8,186 bases of DNA from an uncultured Eubacterium sp. GTDB taxonomy: Bacteria; Bacillota_A; Clostridia; Lachnospirales; Lachnospiraceae. The notes beneath the pieces were generated by a model, which was not told the origin of the DNA, did not search any database, and worked only from the letters and a program-made list of their open reading frames with translations. The stretch spans positions 1-8,186 of the forward strand of contig CANTHI010000151.1 in the NCBI GenBank assembly GCA_947653505.1, written 5' to 3'. The translations under genes and the position numbers were made by a program. The stretch's first letter is position 1. Every line of letters starts with the position of its first letter. Positions 1 through 6,086 of this stretch are shown piece by piece.

Positions 1-303
1 GTAAAACGTAAGAATCAAGAAGTCAATTCCGAAAACCAAAAAGAAAAAAAGGAAGTAAAAAGTATTAAGGAAAATGCACGCAAAGTTGAATCGGATCATA
101 TACCACAGGTTCCAATGCTTTTGTTTGTATCGAATGGCGAGGGGACAGGCTGGGACAAAGAAGCATGGCGAAGTTATCAAAGGGAATATATCGAAAATGT
201 TGCAAATAGCAAAAAAATAGAATTAGACTGCCCGCATTATATTCACGATTATGAATATCAGGTGATAAGTGAAAAGATAGCTGAATTTTTGTCATATCTG
301 TAA
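1..303 (+). CDS. Alpha/beta hydrolase, C-terminal fragment (5' end outside window)
   Basis: The reading frame is open from base 1 and ends at TAA 301-303, giving 100 residues of a longer protein. Residues 37-50 form a hydrophobic strand followed by a Gly/Glu-rich turn. Residues 78-84 contain Pro-His-Tyr-Ile-His-Asp-Tyr, which matches the region of the catalytic histidine near the C-terminus of alpha/beta hydrolases; His79 or His82 would be the catalytic residue. An amphipathic C-terminal helix follows. The nucleophile serine and the acid are upstream and not visible, so activity and substrate cannot be judged. Residues 1-33 are very rich in Lys, Glu, Asn and Gln, an unusually charged linker. 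G+C is about 35% by hand count, well below the neighbouring operon. The gene converges on the minus-strand operon, with the palindromic element between them. The superfamily is fairly secure; the specific function is unknown. Confidence 0.6.
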   Translation, partial: VKRKNQEVNSENQKEKKEVKSIKENARKVESDHIPQVPMLLFVSNGEGTGWDKEAWRSYQREYIENVANSKKIELDCPHYIHDYEYQVISEKIAEFLSYL

Positions 304-316
304 AGATGCAATTTGT

Positions 317-479
317 CTGTAAATAAATAACTTTTCATATTGCCTGTCTTTTTCTCCGGAAGTACTGATCAAAAATCAGTTACATAGTCCTCTACAGCGT
401 GCCCTTAGGGTATGCGTCTGATTTTTGACCAGCGCCCGAAAAAAATCCTGCGCACTATTTAAAAGTTATTTATTTACAG
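317..479. repeat. MITE-like palindromic element with 19-bp terminal inverted repeats
   Basis: CTGTAAATAAATAACTTTT at 317-335 is repeated as an exact reverse complement at 461-479. Nested inside, 365-379 and 418-432 are reverse complements at 14 of 15 positions. At the centre, 397-404 can pair with 408-415 around a 3-nt loop (two G-T pairs). The intervening arms, 336-364 and 433-460, are nearly equal in length and share only weak complementarity. The whole 163 bp can therefore fold on itself. It holds no convincing ORF. I see no target-site duplication beyond a single T. Terminal repeats, small size and intergenic position suggest a miniature inverted-repeat element. It could instead be a native structured or terminator element between the convergent genes. 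Confidence 0.6.
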
Positions 480-494
480 TTCCTTGGAATTTCA

Positions 495-1964
495 TCAATG
501 TAACACACAATCTTCCTGTCCGCGCATAAAAAAGGAAAACCGCACACCATCCGCTGTATTGCAGGCAATACACTGACTCTGATGCTGTGCCAGGATCTTC
601 TGGACGAGATAAAGTCCAAGCCCGCTGCCGCCGGTCTTCCGGCTTCTGGACTGTTCAACGCGGTAAAAGGCATCAAACAGTCTTGGAATACACTCTTTCG
701 GAAGGTGCGTCCCGCTGTTTTCAACAGAAAACTGAATATGACCATGCTCTGCGGCCAGCCGGATGTGTATATCTGCGCCTGGCGGCGCATACTGGATGGC
801 ATTGCCAATCAGATTTGAAAATACTTTTTCCATCAGCAGCTTATTTGCATAGATGCAGGCATCCGGCGCAAGCTCGCAGGACAGTTCCAGTCCTTTTTTC
901 GCAATCAGGTCCTCAACCGTATTCAGATAGCTGCGGATCAGCGGGGCACATGGAAAGAGCTGCATCGGAAAGCGGGCGTTTGCGGCTTCCAGCCGGGAGA
1001 TGGTTACGATTTCCTGTACCATATGCTCCAGTGTGCCAGCCGTTTCCAGTGATTTTGCCAGATATTTTTTATGGTTTTTATAAGCTCCGATGTCCAGCAG
1101 CATACCTTCCAGCTGTCCTTTTATGACGGTGACGGGTGTTTTTAATTCATGGGAGACGGCGGAAAAAAAGTCTGTCCGTGCCTGTTCCAGCGCTTTTTCA
1201 TGTGCGATATCTTCGGTCAGTCTGTCATTCGCTGTTTTCAGTTCTGTGAGCGCGCGGGCAAGCCGTAAGGACAACCCGTGCAGATTGTTTTCCAGGATGC
1301 CCAGCTCGTCCCGGCGGTTATGCTGCGGCTGCCAGTCAAATTCGAGATAGGACATTTTTCTGGAAATCTGGCAGAGTCTCAGGACTGGCTTTGTAAGAAT
1401 ATGCGCGTACAGCAGTGCGGTCAGCAGTGCAGCGGCAGGGCAGAGCAGGAGCAGAAGAGGCAGAATGCGCACGAACGTATGCTGCAGCTGTGCGATCTGT
1501 TCTGCAGTGCCGCAGATGATCAGCAGATAACGTGCACGGTCGTCTGCGAATGAAACATAGTAGCTGTTTGCGAGTACAGGCTCCTGCTGCAGAGTATCAT
1601 ATGCATTCTCACTGACGGCGCAGGCTGAATTTTGCGTCTGTTCCATGACGGCGCAGGAAGCGTCTGAACGGACCTGCGGCAGGGAAATCAGGTTTCCGTT
1701 ATCTGCATACAGCTCCAGACTGCTGATCTCCGGATTCTGAAGAAACTGCGCGAACAGTCCGCCGCTGTCTGAAAATGATACCTGCTCCAGCTCTGCGATC
1801 AGGCTGTGCGCCTGCGCATCCAAAGAAGCGCTCAGACGGTCCGAATATGTCTTTGGCATCAGCCAGGCAAGCAGTCCGTAGACGAGCATACAGGTACACA
1901 GCAGCAGAAACAATGTCAGGAGAAATACTTTGGTAAACAGGCTGTCAGTCAGTTTCTTTTTCAA
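495..1964 (-). CDS. Sensor histidine kinase (VanS-like, HAMP-containing)
   Basis: This 489-residue membrane kinase would sense an extracellular signal and phosphorylate the regulator encoded just upstream. Order: TM1 about 13-35, an extracytoplasmic domain about 38-165, TM2 about 166-188, HAMP about 191-243, a dimerisation helix with the H-box SHELKTP (phosphoacceptor His272), the N-box around Asn388, a G1 region reading ENSG (Asn416 where many kinases have Asp), an F-box around Phe430-Phe433, and the G2 box GGSGLGL at 445-451. All core kinase boxes are present, so it is probably active. I chose TTG at 1964 because a GAGGGGCGGG purine tract precedes it and the overlap with the regulator gene is only 20 bp. 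The upstream ATG at 2069 would overlap by 125 bp and add a poorly fitting N-terminus. Bacillus BceS kinases have almost no extracytoplasmic loop, so this one differs in being able to bind a ligand directly. Confidence 0.9.
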   Translation of the reverse strand: MKKKLTDSLFTKVFLLTLFLLLCTCMLVYGLLAWLMPKTYSDRLSASLDAQAHSLIAELEQVSFSDSGGLFAQFLQNPEISSLELYADNGNLISLPQVRSDASCAVMEQTQNSACAVSENAYDTLQQEPVLANSYYVSFADDRARYLLIICGTAEQIAQLQHTFVRILPLLLLLCPAAALLTALLYAHILTKPVLRLCQISRKMSYLEFDWQPQHNRRDELGILENNLHGLSLRLARALTELKTANDRLTEDIAHEKALEQARTDFFSAVSHELKTPVTVIKGQLEGMLLDIGAYKNHKKYLAKSLETAGTLEHMVQEIVTISRLEAANARFPMQLFPCAPLIRSYLNTVEDLIAKKGLELSCELAPDACIYANKLLMEKVFSNLIGNAIQYAPPGADIHIRLAAEHGHIQFSVENSGTHLPKECIPRLFDAFYRVEQSRSRKTGGSGLGLYLVQKILAQHQSQCIACNTADGVRFSFFMRGQEDCVLH

Positions 1965-2619
1965 TTTTATATCCCGCCCCTCTGACTGTATGGATAAAAT
2001 GAATGCCGAGCTTTTTACGCAAATTTTTAATATGCGTATCCACAACGCGTTCATCTCCGTAAAAATCATATTTCCAGAGCCTGTCCAGCAGATTCTGTCT
2101 GGTCAGAACGCGGCCCTGATGGGTAAGAAGCTCGCGCAGAATCTCAAATTCCCGCTGGGTAAGCTCATAAGTCTGCCCGTCTACCGAAGCGGTAAAGCCA
2201 TCCAGATCCAGCTGCAGGTTCTGATAGGAGATGGTGGCGGGTGTATCCGATGGCAGACGGGTGCTCCGCCGCAGCACGGCAGCGATTTTGCGGATCAGGA
2301 CGGGCATGGAAAACGGTTTGGTAATATAATCATCCACAAGCAGATCCAGACCACGGATCTGCTCCTCCTCACTGCTTAGAGCCGTCAGCATGATAATCGG
2401 GATCTGGGACTGCCTGCGGATCCATTCACAGACGGAAAATCCGTTGATTTTAGGGAGCAGAATGTCCAGCACAATCAGATCAAACGTATGTTTTTCAAAC
2501 AGCGCCACAGCTTCCATGCCATCGCCAGCGGCAGTTACCGCATAACCGGCTTCCTGCAGAAAGTTCTGCAGCAGCTCCTGAATATCCGGATCATCTTCAA
2601 CGATCATGATTTTTTGCAT
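1945..2619 (-). CDS. OmpR/PhoB-family response regulator
   Basis: This 224-residue cytoplasmic transcription factor is the partner of the adjacent kinase. Residues 1-118 form a receiver domain: the acidic pocket is Glu8-Asp9-Asp10, the phosphoacceptor Asp52 sits in VLDILLP, and the conserved switch residues are Thr79 and Lys101 (TKPF). Residues about 128-222 form a winged-helix DNA-binding domain, with the recognition helix at about 190-204 (ERVVDTHIKNLRKKL) and the final hairpin HTVRGAGYKI. I start it at ATG 2619 because GGAGGTG lies 5 nt upstream; ATG 2643, in the same frame, has no binding site. It follows the permease gene by 80 bp and overlaps the kinase gene by 20 bp. The likely target is the TTACA-N4-TGTAA palindrome upstream of the ATPase gene, which is inference. 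Family assignment is secure. Confidence 0.93.
   Translation of the reverse strand: MQKIMIVEDDPDIQELLQNFLQEAGYAVTAAGDGMEAVALFEKHTFDLIVLDILLPKINGFSVCEWIRRQSQIPIIMLTALSSEEEQIRGLDLLVDDYITKPFSMPVLIRKIAAVLRRSTRLPSDTPATISYQNLQLDLDGFTASVDGQTYELTQREFEILRELLTHQGRVLTRQNLLDRLWKYDFYGDERVVDTHIKNLRKKLGIHFIHTVRGAGYKIEKETD
1973..1982 (-). promoter_or_regulatory. Ribosome binding site deciding the TTG start of the kinase
   Basis: On the minus strand GAGGGGCGGG ends 8 nt before TTG at 1964, with its GAGG core about 12 nt away. It lies inside the last codons of the response-regulator gene, so kinase translation is probably coupled to regulator translation. Confidence 0.5.
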
Positions 2620-2624
2620 GATAA

Positions 2625-2631
2625 CACCTCC
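2625..2631 (-). promoter_or_regulatory. Ribosome binding site deciding the regulator start
   Basis: GGAGGTG on the minus strand lies 5 nt before ATG 2619. This supports the shorter start over the in-frame ATG at 2643, which lacks such a site. Confidence 0.7.
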
Positions 2632-2638
2632 GGTTTGT

Positions 2639-2647
2639 ATCATAGCA
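2639..2647 (-). promoter_or_regulatory. Candidate extended -10 promoter for the regulator-kinase pair
   Basis: Read on the minus strand this is TGC-TATGAT, an extended -10 motif one base off the TATAAT consensus. It lies in the 80-bp gap after the permease gene. No good -35 hexamer is seen, and the leader would be only about 10-15 nt, so the call is tentative. If real, it would allow basal expression of the two-component pair independently of the transporter promoter. Confidence 0.3.
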
Positions 2648-2699
2648 TGGAAGTTTGTGATTTATGTGTTTTTTGAGAAAGGAAATGAAAAAGTCCGGA

Positions 2700-4979
2700 T
2701 CATCTGGAGATAGAATGCCGGAACAGGATCCAGGTGCTGATAAAGTAGCAGACCAGCAGCATTATAAGGATACTGATCGTGATTCCAAGCTGCTCCAGCA
2801 AAGCCGGTATGCCAATATAGGCTGTAATTTCCGCGGAGATCGTCTGCAGAAAGCTTGTGGTCGTGACGATGCAGATCAAAATAGCCAGCATGACAGGAAT
2901 GCCAAACCACATGCCTAACTGTCTGAAAATAAGACGCTGGATATGGTTGTCTTCGACGCCCAGTTCATGCAGTACGTGAAAACGGTACCGGGACCGGGAG
3001 GCGTCCATAAGCTGCTGCAGCGAAAGTATCGTAAGGCAGACGACCATCAGCGTGACCGCTGCGTAGATCATACCTGCTTTTAATACAAAATTTGTGGCCA
3101 GGATGCTGTTGACTTCAAGTGTATGAAGGCGGAGGATATACCGGATGCCGTCTTTGGAAGCTGTGGCTCCATCATCCGTTTCATCCGGATATGTCTGGAG
3201 AAAGAAGCTCTCCAGTGCCTGCGCGTCCGCAAAGGAAAGCGGCTCTGCGGTCTGGATATACCGGCAGAGGTTTACGCCGCACAGCTGCCGGCAGATCTGG
3301 TCTGGAAGTACATAGATGACGTCTGTGTAATAGTTATACACATCTTCCCCGATCGCTGCGTCATAACAGGCATGATCTGCCAGCGTTACCGTACCTCCGT
3401 CCGTAGACAGCTGCTGATGGCTGCTTAAAAATGCTTCCTTCTGATCGTCTGTGGCAATGGACTGCCACTGGGTAGTAAATGTATTTTCTTTTAAAGAGAC
3501 CGGTTCATAGCCATTCATCTGCCGTATGGCATTATAATCGCTGAGTGAAATGGCCAGAACCGGAAATTCCCATTTGATCCGGTTGCGAAACTGGGTCCGC
3601 TCTGGCAGGTACATGTAAAACGTATGGTCAGAGGCTGCCCGGATGCCGGAGTCTTCGAAAAAATCTGAAACGGCCGGATAGATATTGTCCGGATAGTTAC
3701 TGTCCGGAAGGTCTTTTTCGTCATAGATCCGGCGATACTCCGAGGAAATCTGCACGTCATATCTGGAACGTGCATCAAGATAACCCAGACTCCATGCGGT
3801 CAGGACCGGAGCGGCAAGAAATAAAAACACTGACAATACAAGCGTGCTGCAGATCAGCATCATGGATTTTGTATGAATCACCAGCCTGGACAGAATCTGT
3901 CCGAAAAAAAAGAGGTTTTCATCTTTGTAACGGTGTTCTGGCGACTGATCTTTCCAGAATGCGATCGCCCTGCTGGTCAGGTACAGCAGTTCGCAGATCA
4001 GAAAGAGGACGTTTCCGGTCAGGAATGTCAGGTACTGCTTCATAACGCCGCTGCCATAAGAAAGCAGATATCTGCTCTTCATATCCGGCACAATGGCTGC
4101 GCTGATGGCGGTCAGCAGTGTGAATCCGGTTTCTATGGCGATGAGAGAAGGAAATGTAGTCAGTCTGGAAGATGCAGCCCGTTTTTTTCCAGGTTTGCGC
4201 AGAACCAGCCAGAGCAGAGGCCATAGGATGCCGAGCGCAGGCAGAAGGATGAGTGCGTAAAACAGCAGATGTACCGGCAGGGCAAACCGGCGGTCAAAAT
4301 AGCAGGTAATCATCTGAAAACCATTGAATACCATATATGCGAGCAGCATCAGGTAGAAAATAGTCAGTATGTGCATAAAGCGGCTTTTGGAAAGCGCTGG
4401 TTCGTTCTGCTGACTGGCAGTAAACATATCGGCAATTTTTATTTTCTGTATGGAACGGATATTGAAAATACCTGCAAATATAAAACAACAGGCAAAAAAA
4501 ACGGTCGTAAGGAAAACAGTATCCGGAAACAGCATCCAGGTAAACTGAAAAGGCTGTCCATAGTCAGCAAGCAGCATGGCGGTTATAAACTGGGAGCAGA
4601 CCATGCCCAAAAGGATCCCGGACACGACCGATATGGCGCCCATTACGAGTGTTTCCGCGAAAAACAGCCATCCGGTTATGCGCTGCTCCATCCCCAGCAC
4701 TGCCTGAACCGCAAATTCCTTCTGCCTCTGGATCAGCATATAGCGGTTTACATAGCGGATCAGAAAAATAAGCAGAAGCGCGATTGTACAGATGGCAAGT
4801 TTCATACTGTCACCCAGCATCGAAAGATCATAGGCAGCTCCGATGGCGGGATGGTAATAAGCGCTGGATATAGACAAAAAGGCATAAAACAGTGTCACAC
4901 AGATCGTCATGGTAACAAGATAGATCAGGTAATCTTTTATGGAACGTTTTGCATTTTTAAAAATCAGTTTTGTATACAT
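2700..4979 (-). CDS. FtsX-like ABC transporter permease, BceB-like
   Basis: This 759-residue membrane protein would be the channel or effector subunit for the ATPase encoded immediately upstream. Hydrophobic segments lie at about 17-38, 58-78, 103-128, 155-175, 203-225, 236-260, 278-298, 316-338, 372-396, 633-655, 684-710 and 727-752; the exact number of true TM helices is uncertain. A soluble region of about 225 residues (about 400-625) sits between the two membrane halves. This is the BceB-type arrangement, in which that domain recognises a peptide antibiotic or its lipid-bound complex. FtsX-type domains are visible at about 57-180 and 633-755. It is longer than the roughly 650 residues usual for BceB. 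GGAGGAGGA lies 7 nt before ATG 4979, and the gene overlaps the ATPase gene by 23 bp, implying translational coupling. Substrate is unknown; MacB- or LolC-like export is less likely given the context. Confidence 0.88.
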   Translation of the reverse strand: MYTKLIFKNAKRSIKDYLIYLVTMTICVTLFYAFLSISSAYYHPAIGAAYDLSMLGDSMKLAICTIALLLIFLIRYVNRYMLIQRQKEFAVQAVLGMEQRITGWLFFAETLVMGAISVVSGILLGMVCSQFITAMLLADYGQPFQFTWMLFPDTVFLTTVFFACCFIFAGIFNIRSIQKIKIADMFTASQQNEPALSKSRFMHILTIFYLMLLAYMVFNGFQMITCYFDRRFALPVHLLFYALILLPALGILWPLLWLVLRKPGKKRAASSRLTTFPSLIAIETGFTLLTAISAAIVPDMKSRYLLSYGSGVMKQYLTFLTGNVLFLICELLYLTSRAIAFWKDQSPEHRYKDENLFFFGQILSRLVIHTKSMMLICSTLVLSVFLFLAAPVLTAWSLGYLDARSRYDVQISSEYRRIYDEKDLPDSNYPDNIYPAVSDFFEDSGIRAASDHTFYMYLPERTQFRNRIKWEFPVLAISLSDYNAIRQMNGYEPVSLKENTFTTQWQSIATDDQKEAFLSSHQQLSTDGGTVTLADHACYDAAIGEDVYNYYTDVIYVLPDQICRQLCGVNLCRYIQTAEPLSFADAQALESFFLQTYPDETDDGATASKDGIRYILRLHTLEVNSILATNFVLKAGMIYAAVTLMVVCLTILSLQQLMDASRSRYRFHVLHELGVEDNHIQRLIFRQLGMWFGIPVMLAILICIVTTTSFLQTISAEITAYIGIPALLEQLGITISILIMLLVCYFISTWILFRHSISR

Positions 4980-5736
4980 GAGCCTGTCCTCCTCCGATGG
5001 TTGTCAGAACACTTAATATTTTATCAAAAAATATACGCCTGCTGTCAGTTCCTTTCTGCAGCTCCGTAAAAATCTCCCCATCCTGCAGAAACAGGATACG
5101 CTGCGCGTAGCTGGCGGAAAAAGCATCGTGCGTAACCATGAGTATCGTCGCTTCAAAATCCTGATGGATGCCCTGCATCGTGGAGAGCAGCATCTGGGAA
5201 GAATGGCTGTCGAGCGCGCCCGTCGGTTCATCAGCCAGCAGCAGCCGCGGTTGATGGATCAGAGCTCTGGCACAGGCACAGCGCTGCTTCTGCCCGCCAG
5301 ATACCTGATATGGATATTTACTTAAAATATCGCTGATATTCAGGCTGGCAGCCATTGCGGCTACGCGCGGTTCCACATCCTTTGCGGGCACCTTGTTAAT
5401 CGCCAGCGCCAGCGCGATATTTTCAGAAATTGTCAGCGTATCCAGCAGATGAAAATCCTGAAAAATAAAGCCCAGATTTTCCCTGCGAAACCGTGCCAGT
5501 AATCGTGGAGGAAGCTGTGCGATATCGGTATCCTCCAGCCAGATATGTCCGGCGCTGATCGTGTCAATGGCAGAAATGCAGTTCAAAAGCGTTGTTTTGC
5601 CAGAGCCGGACGATCCCATAATGGCTAAAAATTCGCCTTTCGTGACAGAAAAGCTGATGTCTCTGATCGCTTTTGTGATCGTGCCCTCGCTGCCGTAGTA
5701 TTTTTGAATGTGTTCCAGTTTTAGAATCGTATGCAT
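4957..5736 (-). CDS. ABC transporter ATPase, BceA-like
   Basis: This 259-residue nucleotide-binding subunit powers the FtsX-like permease at the cytoplasmic membrane face. Visible motifs in order: Walker A GSSGSGKT at 41-48, Q-loop Gln93 (FIFQDFHLLD), signature VSGGQ at 145-149, Walker B LLLADE at 165-170, D-loop ALD at 174-176 and H-loop His203. All catalytic elements are intact. After the core, a tail of about 35 residues contains FFDKILSVL and a Gly-rich end, which I associate with Bce-type ATPases of Firmicutes rather than generic LolD/MacB subunits. ATG 5736 is preceded by AAGGAGG at a 9-nt spacing. It is the first gene of the operon, downstream of the putative operator. Its 3' end overlaps the permease start by 23 bp, suggesting balanced translation of the two subunits. 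Confidence 0.93.
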   Translation of the reverse strand: MHTILKLEHIQKYYGSEGTITKAIRDISFSVTKGEFLAIMGSSGSGKTTLLNCISAIDTISAGHIWLEDTDIAQLPPRLLARFRRENLGFIFQDFHLLDTLTISENIALALAINKVPAKDVEPRVAAMAASLNISDILSKYPYQVSGGQKQRCACARALIHQPRLLLADEPTGALDSHSSQMLLSTMQGIHQDFEATILMVTHDAFSASYAQRILFLQDGEIFTELQKGTDSRRIFFDKILSVLTTIGGGQAHVYKTDF

Positions 5737-5810
5737 TGTTGTTAACCTCCTTGTGAGCTGAAAAACAGTTATGCCGGATGAGTCTGCGGATGTTACGGAT
5801 ATGTTTTAGA

Positions 5811-5816
5811 ATAATA
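5811..5816 (-). promoter_or_regulatory. Probable -10 box of the ABC/two-component operon
   Basis: The minus strand reads TATTAT. Seventeen bases upstream the hexamer is CGCTAC, a poor -35, as expected for a promoter that needs an activator. With a start near 5804, the operator block 5846-5872 falls at about -42 to -68, a normal activator position for OmpR-family regulators. The leader would be about 68 nt. Confidence 0.45.
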
Positions 5817-5845
5817 CATTTGGCAGGAAATTGGTAGCGGTGGAG

Positions 5846-5872
5846 CTTACAAAGTTCTTACAGATTTGTAAG
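5846..5872. promoter_or_regulatory. BceR-like operator: inverted and direct CTTACA repeats
   Basis: CTTACA occurs at 5846-5851 and 5857-5862, an exact 11-bp direct repeat. The second copy forms a perfect palindrome with TGTAAG at 5867-5872, spaced by 4 bp (CTTACA-GATT-TGTAAG). TTACA-N4-TGTAA agrees with the TNACA-N4-TGTAA motif described for Bacillus BceR-type regulators, and 11-bp direct repeats are typical of OmpR-family sites. The position just upstream of the ATPase promoter fits activation by the encoded regulator. Binding is inferred. Confidence 0.6.
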
Positions 5873-5883
5873 AAGCCCTGGCA

Positions 5884-5922
5884 GCTATGCGGACGCCGGA
5901 TGGGAGGCGGCGTCCGCATAGC
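5884..5922. other. GC-rich perfect hairpin, 15-bp stem, 9-nt loop
   Basis: Bases 5884-5898 (GCTATGCGGACGCCG) are the exact reverse complement of 5908-5922, around a 9-nt loop. Neither strand has a T tract after the stem, so it is not a standard intrinsic terminator. It lies between the operator and the rightward promoter, and could act as a barrier between divergent units, a protein-binding palindrome, or structure in an RNA that crosses it. Confidence 0.6.
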
Positions 5923-6014
5923 CACAATGTAACACATGAAATAAACCACTGCATTTCACTGTTTTCTGCTGCTTTTTCTGACCGATTTTACAGGTATCAG
6001 ATAAGAAAAAGATA

Positions 6015-6023
6015 TGTTACAAT
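6015..6023 (+). promoter_or_regulatory. Candidate extended -10 promoter of the binding-protein gene
   Basis: TGT-TACAAT is an extended -10 motif with five of six consensus bases. No strong -35 lies 16-18 bp upstream. Transcription would begin near 6030, leaving a leader of about 57 nt that carries AGAGGAAG before the ATG. Confidence 0.4.
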
Positions 6024-6086
6024 AAAAAATAACTTTCATATTGACCATCTGAATAATGATATTTCACGTATACGAGAGGAAGTATT

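Larger units (their letters stand above)
5737..6086. other. Divergent intergenic control region
   Basis: These 350 bp separate the leftward ABC operon from the rightward binding-protein gene. From left to right they hold the ATPase ribosome binding site (5746-5752), three CGGAT words in the presumed leader (5775, 5787, 5796), a -10-like box (5811-5816), the CTTACA/TGTAAG operator cluster (5846-5872), a perfect hairpin (5884-5922), and a TGTTACAAT extended -10 box (6015-6023). A 67-codon frame starting inside the hairpin (5887-6090) has no ribosome binding site, and I do not treat it as a gene. Confidence 0.6.

Noticed and set aside
1..110. Similarity of the A/G-rich start of the window to the right-hand tandem array
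   Set aside because: The shared words are short A/G-rich strings. The left copy is in an open hydrolase frame, and no periodic spacing is seen.
364..380. Short hairpin as an intrinsic terminator of the hydrolase gene
   Set aside because: The stem is only 6 bp, AT-rich and not followed by a T tract. It is better explained as part of the larger palindromic element.
587..1126. 179-codon plus-strand frame opposite the kinase
   Set aside because: It overlaps the conserved catalytic part of the kinase and has no recognisable protein features.
1930..2379. 149-codon plus-strand frame opposite the regulator
   Set aside because: It is antisense to a fully recognisable winged-helix regulator and has no convincing domain.
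4269..5069. 266-codon open frame on the plus strand
   Set aside because: It lies entirely opposite the permease and the 3' end of the ATPase gene. Its composition is that of a shadow frame, and both real genes have complete motifs.
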